Of a DNA stretch of 57,819 nucleotides, positions 11,301 through 19,154 are shown piece by piece. The notes under the pieces are model-generated. The model was not told the origin of the DNA and did no database searches. It saw nothing but the letters and a program-made list of their open reading frames with translations. Origin of the DNA: Fabrea salina (lineage: Eukaryota; Ciliophora; Heterotrichea; Heterotrichida; Fabreidae). Position 1 is the first letter of the stretch. Every line of letters starts with the position of its first letter. The stretch is from NCBI GenBank assembly GCA_022984795.1, contig JALIHJ010000079.1, forward strand, positions 1-57,819, written 5' to 3'. The translations under genes and the position numbers were made by a program.

Positions 11301-12526
11301 TCAGCTGAGTAGTATATGTAGTAAGTACTCCACAGTGGAAGCATCTTTTGCTTCCTCAAAGAGCTGTGCATGAGGCAGTTCGAAAGCACCCTTACGACTT
11401 CTTTAGAGTCTTGAGTTAGTTCTTTCTTCATGTAAGGTCTTAGTTGGAGTTCGAACTTAAGTAAGTTATTTTGACTTACTAGTTGCCCTAAAGGCTCAAA
11501 GTAAAACTGCTGGTACCTTTTTTCCACTACTGAGTTTTGCATGTAGAACACTAAAGGCGTGATAACAATCGCTATAAGAATAACTGAGTAGGAGTTGTCA
11601 CTAAGAGTTGCTGTCAAGAATATAAAGCTCAGGAATCCTACATAAAGGTACACTGCTGACACTAGTTTGGCAGTTAGTTTTTGGTAAAAAGGAGTATAAA
11701 CAATAAACTGAAGCCAAGCCAGCAAACTAACACACACAAACACAATGTAGTAAACCAGCCCTGGAGAGCTAAAAGCGTAAAAAGCCACAAACACTACTTT
11801 GAGGAGTTCAGTTCTTTCAAAAAAAGCAGTGCTTGAAATGCAGTAAGGGTTGTCTTCTTTAAAATGGTTCTTTTCAGTAGTGCATACTGTATAAACGTAC
11901 TTAAAAGCTAGCAGCACAGCTAAGTTAAGCACTATCAAAGGCAGCTTGTAAATGCCAGTTTCTGGAGTTTGGTCAAAGTACTGAGTCAGAGTTCCGCCAG
12001 AAAGAAAGTACCTAAGCATAATTGCTAAATAGGCGCCAAAAGGCAAGTAAGCTACTTCGTAAGTAAAGATGACTAGTGCGCTTACTAAGTATTTGAACCC
12101 TTTGGATTCAGTTTTTTTCCTGGTAGCAAAAAACCCTAACAGAACCAAAAAACCGGGAGTCAACCATATGAAGCCAGTAGCTACATAAAGAATAAGGTTT
12201 GTTGCCCCCATCTCTGCTAAGAACAGGTCGAACCTTGGGTAGCCCAGAACCTTCCAGAATATTCTCAAATCTTCCCAGTCTGAAATGTCCATGCTCCAGT
12301 GCCACAAAAAACTCACTAGTTGAAGGGCTTTAAGAACAGCACTTATGGTTAGCTTGGTGCGGATCCTTCGGTTTTGGTTGGATTCTTGGGATTTACAGGC
12401 TAGTCTTGCAAAGGCTTCGAAAATCAAGAGCTTAAAGTAGCTAAGCCCTTTATACTCTTCTTTGCCAGTAGTTTTCCTAACACTGTTGTAGTCTTCTTCT
12501 CCTGTAACTAGAAGTTCAGAAATCAT
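8336..12526 (-). CDS. Giant multi-pass membrane protein with TPR-like region and PAS domain (TmcB-like family), paralog 2
   Basis: 1,396 residues in one frame. It has the same plan as its neighbour: about eight N-terminal helices (60-345), a TPR-like helical region (355-540) with CLGCHSNF at about 421-428 and another conserved Cys about 11 residues later, and a PAS domain at about 566-620 (ITYANQVASEFL, then DNFIPPPFN). A second PAS-like stretch and a longer acidic/serine-rich linker (about 775-880) follow, then four further helices. The linker is longer than in the other two copies and could be a regulatory segment. ATG at 12524-12526 follows an A/T-rich leader and faces the KH gene across 134 bp. 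Its stop is 5 bp before the start of paralog 1, so paralog 1 must draw its promoter from inside this coding sequence or share its transcript. It is the most diverged of the three. Confidence 0.93.
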   Translation of the reverse strand: MISELLVTGEEDYNSVRKTTGKEEYKGLSYFKLLIFEAFARLACKSQESNQNRRIRTKLTISAVLKALQLVSFLWHWSMDISDWEDLRIFWKVLGYPRFDLFLAEMGATNLILYVATGFIWLTPGFLVLLGFFATRKKTESKGFKYLVSALVIFTYEVAYLPFGAYLAIMLRYFLSGGTLTQYFDQTPETGIYKLPLIVLNLAVLLAFKYVYTVCTTEKNHFKEDNPYCISSTAFFERTELLKVVFVAFYAFSSPGLVYYIVFVCVSLLAWLQFIVYTPFYQKLTAKLVSAVYLYVGFLSFIFLTATLSDNSYSVILIAIVITPLVFYMQNSVVEKRYQQFYFEPLGQLVSQNNLLKFELQLRPYMKKELTQDSKEVVRVLSNCLMHSSLRKQKMLPLWSTYYIYYSAENLKLAKLKLTQCLGCHSNFSDDFEEFKCKKLFKGSNYQESKGYKLVKSFILSEKILKKDKKFCLMLVSYWREFMASKPTLQKLEKMTKKLSQNLKKLLKMNYEMISRHPENSSSVRHFEEFAGYFIFEPKQQSNILSRCQLTRNFTEKAYENFKLNSPTNAILLLSGEPSSTGEITYANQVASEFLKQPISNLIGTNIDNFIPPPFNIGHSKKMNLFLKKTLDGKFSVPENFIFMLKPTEIMQVKVKIKLLAFHSHPFFLVSFKKDETKSEIAIISDTGVITCHSLNFGSKLTPIGMEVIGTHINDYIPDLDLSTIEPFVPFHPEYLDLLIVPLDIKVQNSILKALLLVDDQEEMKNWKTEEIGEHSPSKGYLSNHFKLSPGQNDHKNSVTFSEFAGSISYEELEKTHTQKLSSEHYETEPRTNFIEPSVPESSSASSQCLSQSKEGKKIIQKGFKSINFYRWTVIISILTVLVTNSAIIFYIQNRISDSGSIDYLHNFDLLRLRVSCVATNARRAYHAYKLGDSNYEQASKDNIKNCLSELDVLMSQIEFESNWLKCPDSKSHTMDIHFWEQSGKDSYENLLNIVNEFSSQTAKFLEVDYESQAGKDSQYYIVINGIGSICDNLELALKDLKECEKEKVYDLDATVYLLLSVAVVVLLVCFGALSWSSNIINYNSHQVWNFLRSNIAQSYFELKNSCLDRLSSLYGEILEDQPVSSLNKKKEVNFRRSFRYIMRISVFLGFSCLYYLLMFLVVYRQCVNLLLIKPDYTSMLHDIQADLSLADFWTREKVVSPYEGYKLVELLSKSYIFESPEEEYQYFSDKITEELKFIKESKETAMLSSGTKKALLESTDSEVVGLTNGFVNGCTLYLLESSFVLSVNEENILDYMVEVEELHKALFTQGFEIISMVDEDFSSQVSFQLNILILLAAGYTACSVLMYYLNFRPFLLQETQKLEDLSYMGILIPAERKYSKSRTSSGKALSTNINN

Positions 12527-12660
12527 TTTTAACTTACTAACTACTCAAACTCAAGGCATAATAACCACTAGCACCTTTATTTAAACTTTACAGCAACACC
12601 TACTTAAATTCCATCTTAATATTTAAGTGGGGACTTAACTTTCATACGGTAAATTTAAAA
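12527..12660. promoter_or_regulatory. 134-bp divergent promoter region
   Basis: Noncoding A/T-rich gap between the start codons of the PAS-receptor paralog 2 (minus) and the KH gene (plus). It ends in CATACGGTAAATTTAAAA directly before the KH start. ATACGGT recurs in TATATACGGTCAGT before the reductase start at 14572, and its complement ACCGTATATAA sits before the UBE2D start at 29491. No ORF or RNA gene is seen. Confidence 0.5.
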
Positions 12661-13494
12661 ATGTTAAACGTCGACACTTCAAACAAAGAGGTTCTTCAAA
12701 CTCTTCTATCAGAAGAAAACATGCAAGAACAAGTACTCGCAGAACTTGAATCCCAAGGCATTCCTGCCATTCCTTCCCTCAAGCTCACTATTCAATCCTC
12801 CAGTCCCCTCACATTCTCCTTTCATGACATTAAGCATGTCTTTGAAATGTACGGCAAAGTTGACAAACTTGAAGTCAACGGAAACATCGTAAACGTGGTG
12901 TTCCAAAACATTGCAGCAGCCTACTTCGCAAAGCGAACTCTGCACGGAAAACTCATTGAAAGTTTAAATGCCAAACTCCAGGTAGAGTGGGACCACGGAG
13001 TACCTAGTTCTATGCAACTGGGCAAAATCAGCACTTACGAAAGTTCTTCTAAGTTCACTTGTCGCTACGAAATCCAAATAGCTAACGACAGAGAATTCCA
13101 AGTGGCCAGAAGACTAATTGGAGCCAAAGGCTGCAATATGAAACGCATTGTTGAAATGTGTACCTCAGGGATGAACGGCAGTGCACACGACATCGTAAAG
13201 CTAAGACTCAGAGGAGTGGGATCTGGCTTCAAAGAAGGACCCTGTCAAGAAGAAAGCAATGAACCCTTACACATGTGTGTTTCTTCTAAGTACTACGACA
13301 AGTTCTTGGTTGCTTCTAATGAGGTCGAGAAACTCCTTGTCCAAATCTATAAAGACTACCAAATCTACTTGCTCCAAAAAGGCATCAGAGCACCTTTGCT
13401 AAGGATCAAAAAGTGCGATAACTTGGGTTTAAGAGAAAGGAGTGTCAATATTCCTGACTCTGAAAACAGAGCTCTGAAGCCCAGAAAACTATAA
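12661..13494 (+). CDS. KH-domain RNA-binding protein (KHDC4-like KH)
   Basis: 277 residues. Residues about 40-110 form a degenerate RRM-like fold (FSFHDIKHVFEMYGKV, then VNVVFQNIAAAYFAKRTL). Residues about 135-235 form a KH domain of the KHDC4/BLOM7 kind: RRLIGAKGCNMKRI carries the GxxG loop, followed by KLRLRGVGSGFKEGP and ESNEPLHMCV, both typical of that subgroup, where the usual wording is RGRGSG. Proteins of this group bind RNA and have been linked to splicing; that role here is inference. The C-terminus is basic (ALKPRKL). The start is preceded by AAATTTAAAA and lies 134 bp from a divergent gene. Confidence 0.85.
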   Translation: MLNVDTSNKEVLQTLLSEENMQEQVLAELESQGIPAIPSLKLTIQSSSPLTFSFHDIKHVFEMYGKVDKLEVNGNIVNVVFQNIAAAYFAKRTLHGKLIESLNAKLQVEWDHGVPSSMQLGKISTYESSSKFTCRYEIQIANDREFQVARRLIGAKGCNMKRIVEMCTSGMNGSAHDIVKLRLRGVGSGFKEGPCQEESNEPLHMCVSSKYYDKFLVASNEVEKLLVQIYKDYQIYLLQKGIRAPLLRIKKCDNLGLRERSVNIPDSENRALKPRKL

Positions 13495-13512
13495 TCTAAT
13501 ATTGAATATTAA

Positions 13513-13671
13513 ATGGACACTTCTTTTCTGGGTTCTATACTTACAGAAGCCATTCAAGTAGGCGACAGGGCTACAGCAGAGCTTGCTTTAACCATAATTG
13601 TTGAACTAGAAGCTGAATTCAAAGTCAACTCCGGACAAGCACCCAGTGACTTAACTAGACCTACCTTATGA
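13513..13671 (+). CDS. Putative 52-residue protein overlapping the end of the reductase gene
   Basis: ATG at 13513 lies 18 bp after the KH stop, inside the A/T-only context typical of starts here (ATTGAATATTAAATGG). The frame gives 52 residues: MDTSFLGSILTEAI, an amphipathic alanine/leucine-rich helix, then a polar tail. It ends TGA-TTT-TAA. TGA is not used as a stop by any intact larger gene in this window, so the real stop could be the TAA two codons on. Its 3' end overlaps the last 9-17 bases of the convergent reductase gene. I recognise no family. Context and composition favour a real gene, but it is short. Confidence 0.45.
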   Translation: MDTSFLGSILTEAIQVGDRATAELALTIIVELEAEFKVNSGQAPSDLTRPTL

Positions 13672-14572
13672 TTTTAAGTTTAATCAGAACAGGAATCATA
13701 AGTTGCAATATTGGAGAGTAAATTTGGTAAGGCACAGATGAAGCCAGGGTAGCACTCAGGTAGTGGGACCAGTGGCCGTAGTTGACTCCTGTGTGCATGT
13801 TCTTCATAAAGTTGTTGACCCATTTGTCACAGTCCACAGCAATTGGACTTATGCCTGAACCGAACTTCCTTGCCATGTTAGTCATCACGGGGCCAGGCTT
13901 CACAGTCACTACGTCTATAGCGTGGGAGTACTCGTAGCGCAGTGCTTCGCTGAGGAACGAGTTGTAGCGTTTAGTTGCTGAGTAGACTCCAGTAGTGGGC
14001 ATGATGGCTGCTTCGGCTATAGAGCTGAAGTTGATTAAGAGTGACCTTTGTTTGTTGCTTTCAAAGCGCTCTAAAAACTTAGGAATGAAGAAGTAAGACA
14101 TTAAGGTTTGGGGGTAGATGTTTACTCCAAGCATTTCTTCCATGTCTTCGGGCTTCTGCTCACTGATCCAGCCGAGGTTAGCCACTCCTACGTTGTTGAT
14201 TAAAACTGAAATATTGTACTCAGAGAGCCTTTGAGTTAAGTCGTTGTAAAAGTTTTCTGGATCTCGGTGAGAGTACTTAAAGTCTGCAACTACGAACTGC
14301 ACATTTTCGTTTTGGGTTACTTGTTTGATTTCAGCTACTACTTGTTTAAGCTTGTCTTCGTTCCTGGAACACAAAAGCACTTTAAAGTTGTTTCTGGCAA
14401 ACGACAAAGCGACTTTTTTCCCGATTCCGTCAGTAGCCCCAGTGACTAAGACCCAGCCGTACTTGTATTTTTCTAGGTCTACTTTGCAGAAGAACTTTTC
14501 GTAGCCAAAGTAACCCACTACGTAAAGCAGCCTTGCTGCTCCTATCCAAACTATAATGTTCCAGAGTGCCAT
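13661..14572 (-). CDS. Very-long-chain 3-ketoacyl-CoA reductase / 17-beta-HSD12-like SDR
   Basis: 303 residues. A short N-terminal membrane helix (about 5-25) precedes a Rossmann fold with the TGATDGIG nucleotide motif at 44-51, SR at 69-70, NNVG at 126-129, catalytic Ser near 183-184 and the YSATK motif at 197-201 (Tyr197, Lys201). This is the KCR1/LET-767/HSD17B12 family, which reduces 3-ketoacyl-CoA with NADPH in fatty-acid elongation on the endoplasmic reticulum; some members act on steroids. The hydrophobic C-terminal stretch ends in KLKIIR, so a classic dilysine signal is not obvious. It ends in TAG, overlapping the tiny ORF from the other strand. A TATATA element lies about 10-15 bp before the start. 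Confidence 0.93.
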   Translation of the reverse strand: MALWNIIVWIGAARLLYVVGYFGYEKFFCKVDLEKYKYGWVLVTGATDGIGKKVALSFARNNFKVLLCSRNEDKLKQVVAEIKQVTQNENVQFVVADFKYSHRDPENFYNDLTQRLSEYNISVLINNVGVANLGWISEQKPEDMEEMLGVNIYPQTLMSYFFIPKFLERFESNKQRSLLINFSSIAEAAIMPTTGVYSATKRYNSFLSEALRYEYSHAIDVVTVKPGPVMTNMARKFGSGISPIAVDCDKWVNNFMKNMHTGVNYGHWSHYLSATLASSVPYQIYSPILQLMIPVLIKLKIIR

Positions 14573-15043
14573 ACTGACCGTATATAACTCAGAAAAGGTT
14601 AAAGTTAAATTAGTTAAGAACTTTGAAGTTATGTTAGTATGGCTCCAATCTTAAGTAGTTTGATTGAAGCCAGCCACTAAGTGTTTATTCACTTCTTAGG
14701 CCTTCTAAGTAGTTGCTTTGTGTTTGGAGGTCTAGCTCTCCAAGACCTGAAAAGCAGGTACTCACTAATTGTTGTTAAGCACATAGAGATGAGAGGAAGA
14801 AGCCAGTGTTCTAGCAACCCATAGATCTCCATGCTTCCTTCTAGAACTAGAAGGAGTCTTAAGTGCTTCATTAACTGGTGAATGCACTGAGTTTTTGAAT
14901 TCAAACCATTTTGATTATAAGTTCAGTAAGTTTTAGCGGTATTTAAGTTCACTTGAACTACTCGAATTTAGATATGTTTATCAAAAGTCTAGTTCTGATT
15001 AATAACTTATTAAGAACTTTGAATTGATAATTCTGGAATATAT
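14573..15043. other. 471-bp gap, the longest without a clear gene
   Basis: It separates the reductase start (minus) from the third PAS-receptor start (plus). The minus strand has an open frame at about 14689-14871 (60 residues from the first ATG, one hydrophobic helix, ends in TGA). A second minus frame reads for about 48 codons without an ATG. Neither is convincing. Inverted repeats are present: CCTTCTAG-AA-CTAGAAGG at 14837-14854 and AGTTCA-CT-TGAACT near 14950. The last 60 bp before 15044 is A/T-rich promoter-like sequence ending GGAATATAT. A noncoding RNA or a small unknown gene could be here. Confidence 0.4.
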
Positions 15044-18000
15044 ATGGAAGCGTTTGGGATTTACGAAGAAGACAATAACTTCTGGGACCAAGTTTCTTCG
15101 TCCCCCAGCGATGAACTCAAAACTGCTAGCGGAATAAGGTTTTTAAAGCTCCTGCTCTTTGAGACCCTAGACGTTTTAAAACCGATTCGCTCAAGCAGAC
15201 AAAAAGACCTTAAAATCAAATCAGGCATCTTCTGGACTCTACAGCTTATGCAGTACACAAGCCTTCTGTGGTACTGGGAAATGGAAATTCCAGGCTGGAG
15301 TTCTATAAGGTCCTTTTGGAAAGTTATTGGCTTTGCAAGATTTGACCTGGTTTTTTATGAACTAGGACTGATCAGCCACACCTTCTATTTCTTTGGGGGG
15401 CTGCTACTCCTGAACTTGGCTGTTTTTGCCTTTGCAGTAGTTAAGGTCTACCGCCAAAAACAAATAGGCAGGTTCTTAACGAAGAGAGTGTTAGGTTTTA
15501 CCTTAGGATTAGCTTATTTACCCATACTGACTCATTTCGCAGTAGTAACTAAGTGTGGTTTTTACGAGTGCGAAGAACTTTACGAGTACTTTGGAGAGCC
15601 AACAAGCACTATAGCTCCTAACTTGGTTAAGGGGTGCCTTTCTGTTGTGGGTATTCTAATTCTGACTTTACTTAAGTGCTTCTACTTAGTTCTTAACTTG
15701 AACCAAAACCCTTTTGTGGACAACTTGAACTCAGTTTCTTGTCTAAGCTTTTTGAGAGCAATGGAGCTGTGTGACAGTCTTTTTGTGATTTTGTTTGTGC
15801 TAGGAACTCCTTTTACACTTTACTACCTTTGCTTGTTTGGGATTTGCTGTGCTGCTTTACTGAGGACTCTTTACTACTTGCCTTTCTTCCAGGAATTTCC
15901 TAACAAAGGAGTTTCAGCTAAGTACTGTGTGTTTGGGTACCTGAGTTTAACCTTTTTAGTGTCAGACCACATAAACAGCTCTTCGTTAGTTATACTTTCA
16001 GTGCTGTTTGTAGTGCCTTTGTTGGTGTTTTTAAGCAAAATTGCGGTTGAAAAGCGCTTAGGTTTAACAAAAAAAGTTCCTTTGAGCAACTTGTGGAAGC
16101 TAGGTTCCTTTTTAGAGTTTGAGTTCCAAGTAAGGCCTTACATGCCACTAAATGCTCTTTATGACACCCAAACAGTACTAAAAGCACTATTTGGCTGCTG
16201 CACAAAAAGTAGCTTCAACAAAGAAAAAATGCTTCATATCTGGACCACTTACTACTGTTTTTACTTAGTAGGCAACTTAAAACTAGCTAAGTTAAAGCTG
16301 TCACAGTGCACAAACTGCAAGTCTAACTTCACAGACGACTACCAAGAATTCAAGTGCCACAAACTCTTTAAAGGCACTCGCTACAAAAAGTCAGAAGAAA
16401 TGAAAATGGTTAAAAGCATAATGCTTTCACAAAAGATTATCGGAAAAAACGAAGATTTCTGCAGTAAACTTCTAGAGTACTGGGCAGAGTTTTTGGTACC
16501 TAAGCCGTCCTTAAATAGACTTGAAAAACTTAATGCTTACTTAGTTGAAGAACTCAATAAACTCCTTTCAATGAACGAAAAAATCTTAGAAAAGTACCCT
16601 GAAAAAGTTAACACAATAAAGAACTTCATTGAGTTCGTAGATGACTTTATAATGGACGTTGACCTTAAAAACTACTACGTTAAAAAGTCAAATTTGAACT
16701 TAGAATTTGCTGATGACCTAAAAAACAAAGGCTTTTCTTTCAGGTCACCTGAAAATGGAATTATCGTAGTGGCTGGGGATGACTTAAACGTCAGCAAAAT
16801 AGTTTACGCTAACTACAATGCTTCTGAACTAATTGGACTGCCAGTGTCTGAACTCCTAGGACGCAGTATAGACGAGTTCGTGCCTCCTCCTTACAATTAC
16901 AACCACTTTGCTAAGCTGACTAACTTCCTCAGAAACACCCTAACTGCAAAAATAAACCTCCCTCAGAAATTCTTTTTAATGAAAAGCAGACAAGAGCTTT
17001 TGCAAGTGTCTCTGGCAATAAAAATTGTAGCTTTAAGCTCACACCCCTTTTTCGTGATTAGCTTTAAAAACTACGAAACTAACTCTGAAGTAGCTTTGGT
17101 TTCTGACTCTGGGTTGGTGCTGTGTCACTCTAAGTTTTTTAGAGAAAAACTGAATTTAAGGGAAACTGAGATAGTTGACTCATTTATTCAAAGTCACATT
17201 CCTAGCCTTGACTTAGAAAGGGTGTTTAGGCCTGTTGTTCACGATGACTTGCTAGTTATTCCACTCAAAGTTAGTGTTCAAAACAGAACTCTTTTAGGAG
17301 TCTTGTTGGTAGAAGACGAGGATGAAAAACTTGAATGGCTAAACAAAGATGAACAACACGAACTCGAAATGTCCTACTTGAAAAAGAAATCTTTAAACAC
17401 AGGCAGTTTCCAAGGAAAACTAAGCTACAGGGCTTTGAACGAGTCAGTTTCTAAAGTTCTAACTCACGATGAAATTGAACACGGCTCTTTGCCAGAAGAA
17501 CCTAAAGAAGAATCCAGTTCGACCAGTGCTCTTTGCTTCAGTCAAAACCACAGAGTGAAGCGGATCATTAAAAGAGGACTAGCTGCTATTAAGTTGTATA
17601 ACTGGAGCTTGTTTGTGTGCATCACAGTGGTTTTGCTGACCAACTGCGCTATAATTTTTTACATTTCTGATAAAGTAGCTGTTTCTGAAGAACTAGGTTA
17701 CTTAGAAGACTTTAGTTTACTCAGAGTAAACGTTATAGAAATAGCTGACAAAGTTAGAAAGGTCTACCAGTACCAGTTCTTGGGTTTAAGTGACCAGGAA
17801 AACCTAGCTAAGTTAGGCATCATAAGTAACTTTGAACAACTTGATGCGATCTTTAGTAAAATTGACCTTGAAGCTCAGTGGATACAGTGTGAGGAATCAG
17901 CAGAGTTCACTAAAAGGGTGCCTATTCATAGGAACTACCTTAACCCTGAGTTTATTTACGACAACCTTTTAAACTCCCTAAATACTTACTCAATGCACAC

Positions 18001-19135
18001 CAAAGCAATTCTAGAGTCTACTCAAAGCACCCAAGCGCTAACAGAGAGTTACTTCTACGTTGTGGTAAATGGAATGCAAACCATGAGTAGCTACCTTACA
18101 AATAGTTTACAGGTGTTTGTTGAGTGTGAGCAACAAAAAGTAGAAAGTCTTGATGAATACGTAACCTGGTTGTTAGTTTTGGCAATAGTAGTGCTTTTGG
18201 TGTGCTTTGGAATGCTAGTGTGGAACTCTACTGTGATTAACAACAAAATGCACGAACTATGGAACCTTTTAAGGTTTCAGGTTTTTGAAAACTACAGCTT
18301 TCTAAGACTAGCTGCTTCTAAAAGGGTTCCAGACTTCAATGAAGGCCCTAGGCCTAAGCAAATACAAAAACTCAACTTCAAAAAGAGTTTGCCTTTTACA
18401 AAGCGTATACTGCTTTTCATTGGAGTTTCTTCTGCTTACTACTTGGTGGTTTATTTTGTGATTTACAAGAATTCTTACAAGTTGCTTTTAGAGAAGCCTG
18501 AGTATCTTAATGACTACCAAAAGCTCCAAGGAGAAATAGCTACAGTAGGCTTTTGGAGCAGAGAGAACTTGTTCAGTTACCAAAAGAACTTAACACTCAG
18601 CAGTTTATTTAGAAACGCTGACTTCTTTAAAGACCCTGAAATAGAATATACTGCTATTGCTGAGCTAGTTAGGTCTGAAGTTAAAACTATCAGAGAAAAC
18701 AGTTTTACCTCAGAAGTGTCTGAGCAAACCAAACAACTACTTTTTGAGAAAACAAGCTCAAGTAACTACGGCTACCTAAACAGTGTACTGCTTTACCTCT
18801 ACGAAACTAGTTACTTCACTCAAGGAACTCACAACCTGCAGACTTTCTACTACTTAGAAACTATGTATGAAAACATCAAGTCAAACACTGCTTACGTCAA
18901 AGAACTCATAAACCAAGACATTTCAAACATGATTGGTTACCAAATGACTTGGCTTATAGTCTGTGCAGTATTGTACTCAGTTTGCATAATCCTGATGTAT
19001 GTCTTGGTTTTCAGACCTTTTTTAAAACAAGAAACCAAAAAACTACTGAAGCTCCAAGAAATAGGCGTCTTAGTTCCTTCAGGCAAGAAGCCCCAAACCA
19101 CCCAAAGATCTGACATAGAAACCGTTTTAGGTTAA
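15044..19135 (+). CDS. Giant multi-pass membrane protein with TPR-like region and PAS domain (TmcB-like family), paralog 3
   Basis: 1,363 residues, in the opposite orientation to the other two copies. It has the same order: about eight N-terminal helices, a TPR-like helical region with CTNCKSNFTDDYQEF, and a PAS domain around 565-620 (IVYANYNASELIGLP, then DEFVPPPYN). A second PAS-like segment, a serine-rich linker and four C-terminal membrane helices follow. It resembles paralog 1 more than paralog 2 (WYWEME, NYLNP and EKPEYL are shared or nearly so), so paralogs 1 and 3 probably split last. The start lies in GGAATATATATGG. The stop is 19 bp from the convergent HEATR6-like stop. A sensory role is inferred from PAS plus membrane topology. 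Confidence 0.93.
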   Translation: MEAFGIYEEDNNFWDQVSSSPSDELKTASGIRFLKLLLFETLDVLKPIRSSRQKDLKIKSGIFWTLQLMQYTSLLWYWEMEIPGWSSIRSFWKVIGFARFDLVFYELGLISHTFYFFGGLLLLNLAVFAFAVVKVYRQKQIGRFLTKRVLGFTLGLAYLPILTHFAVVTKCGFYECEELYEYFGEPTSTIAPNLVKGCLSVVGILILTLLKCFYLVLNLNQNPFVDNLNSVSCLSFLRAMELCDSLFVILFVLGTPFTLYYLCLFGICCAALLRTLYYLPFFQEFPNKGVSAKYCVFGYLSLTFLVSDHINSSSLVILSVLFVVPLLVFLSKIAVEKRLGLTKKVPLSNLWKLGSFLEFEFQVRPYMPLNALYDTQTVLKALFGCCTKSSFNKEKMLHIWTTYYCFYLVGNLKLAKLKLSQCTNCKSNFTDDYQEFKCHKLFKGTRYKKSEEMKMVKSIMLSQKIIGKNEDFCSKLLEYWAEFLVPKPSLNRLEKLNAYLVEELNKLLSMNEKILEKYPEKVNTIKNFIEFVDDFIMDVDLKNYYVKKSNLNLEFADDLKNKGFSFRSPENGIIVVAGDDLNVSKIVYANYNASELIGLPVSELLGRSIDEFVPPPYNYNHFAKLTNFLRNTLTAKINLPQKFFLMKSRQELLQVSLAIKIVALSSHPFFVISFKNYETNSEVALVSDSGLVLCHSKFFREKLNLRETEIVDSFIQSHIPSLDLERVFRPVVHDDLLVIPLKVSVQNRTLLGVLLVEDEDEKLEWLNKDEQHELEMSYLKKKSLNTGSFQGKLSYRALNESVSKVLTHDEIEHGSLPEEPKEESSSTSALCFSQNHRVKRIIKRGLAAIKLYNWSLFVCITVVLLTNCAIIFYISDKVAVSEELGYLEDFSLLRVNVIEIADKVRKVYQYQFLGLSDQENLAKLGIISNFEQLDAIFSKIDLEAQWIQCEESAEFTKRVPIHRNYLNPEFIYDNLLNSLNTYSMHTKAILESTQSTQALTESYFYVVVNGMQTMSSYLTNSLQVFVECEQQKVESLDEYVTWLLVLAIVVLLVCFGMLVWNSTVINNKMHELWNLLRFQVFENYSFLRLAASKRVPDFNEGPRPKQIQKLNFKKSLPFTKRILLFIGVSSAYYLVVYFVIYKNSYKLLLEKPEYLNDYQKLQGEIATVGFWSRENLFSYQKNLTLSSLFRNADFFKDPEIEYTAIAELVRSEVKTIRENSFTSEVSEQTKQLLFEKTSSSNYGYLNSVLLYLYETSYFTQGTHNLQTFYYLETMYENIKSNTAYVKELINQDISNMIGYQMTWLIVCAVLYSVCIILMYVLVFRPFLKQETKKLLKLQEIGVLVPSGKKPQTTQRSDIETVLG

Positions 19136-19154
19136 TCAATATTAAGTTAAGCAA

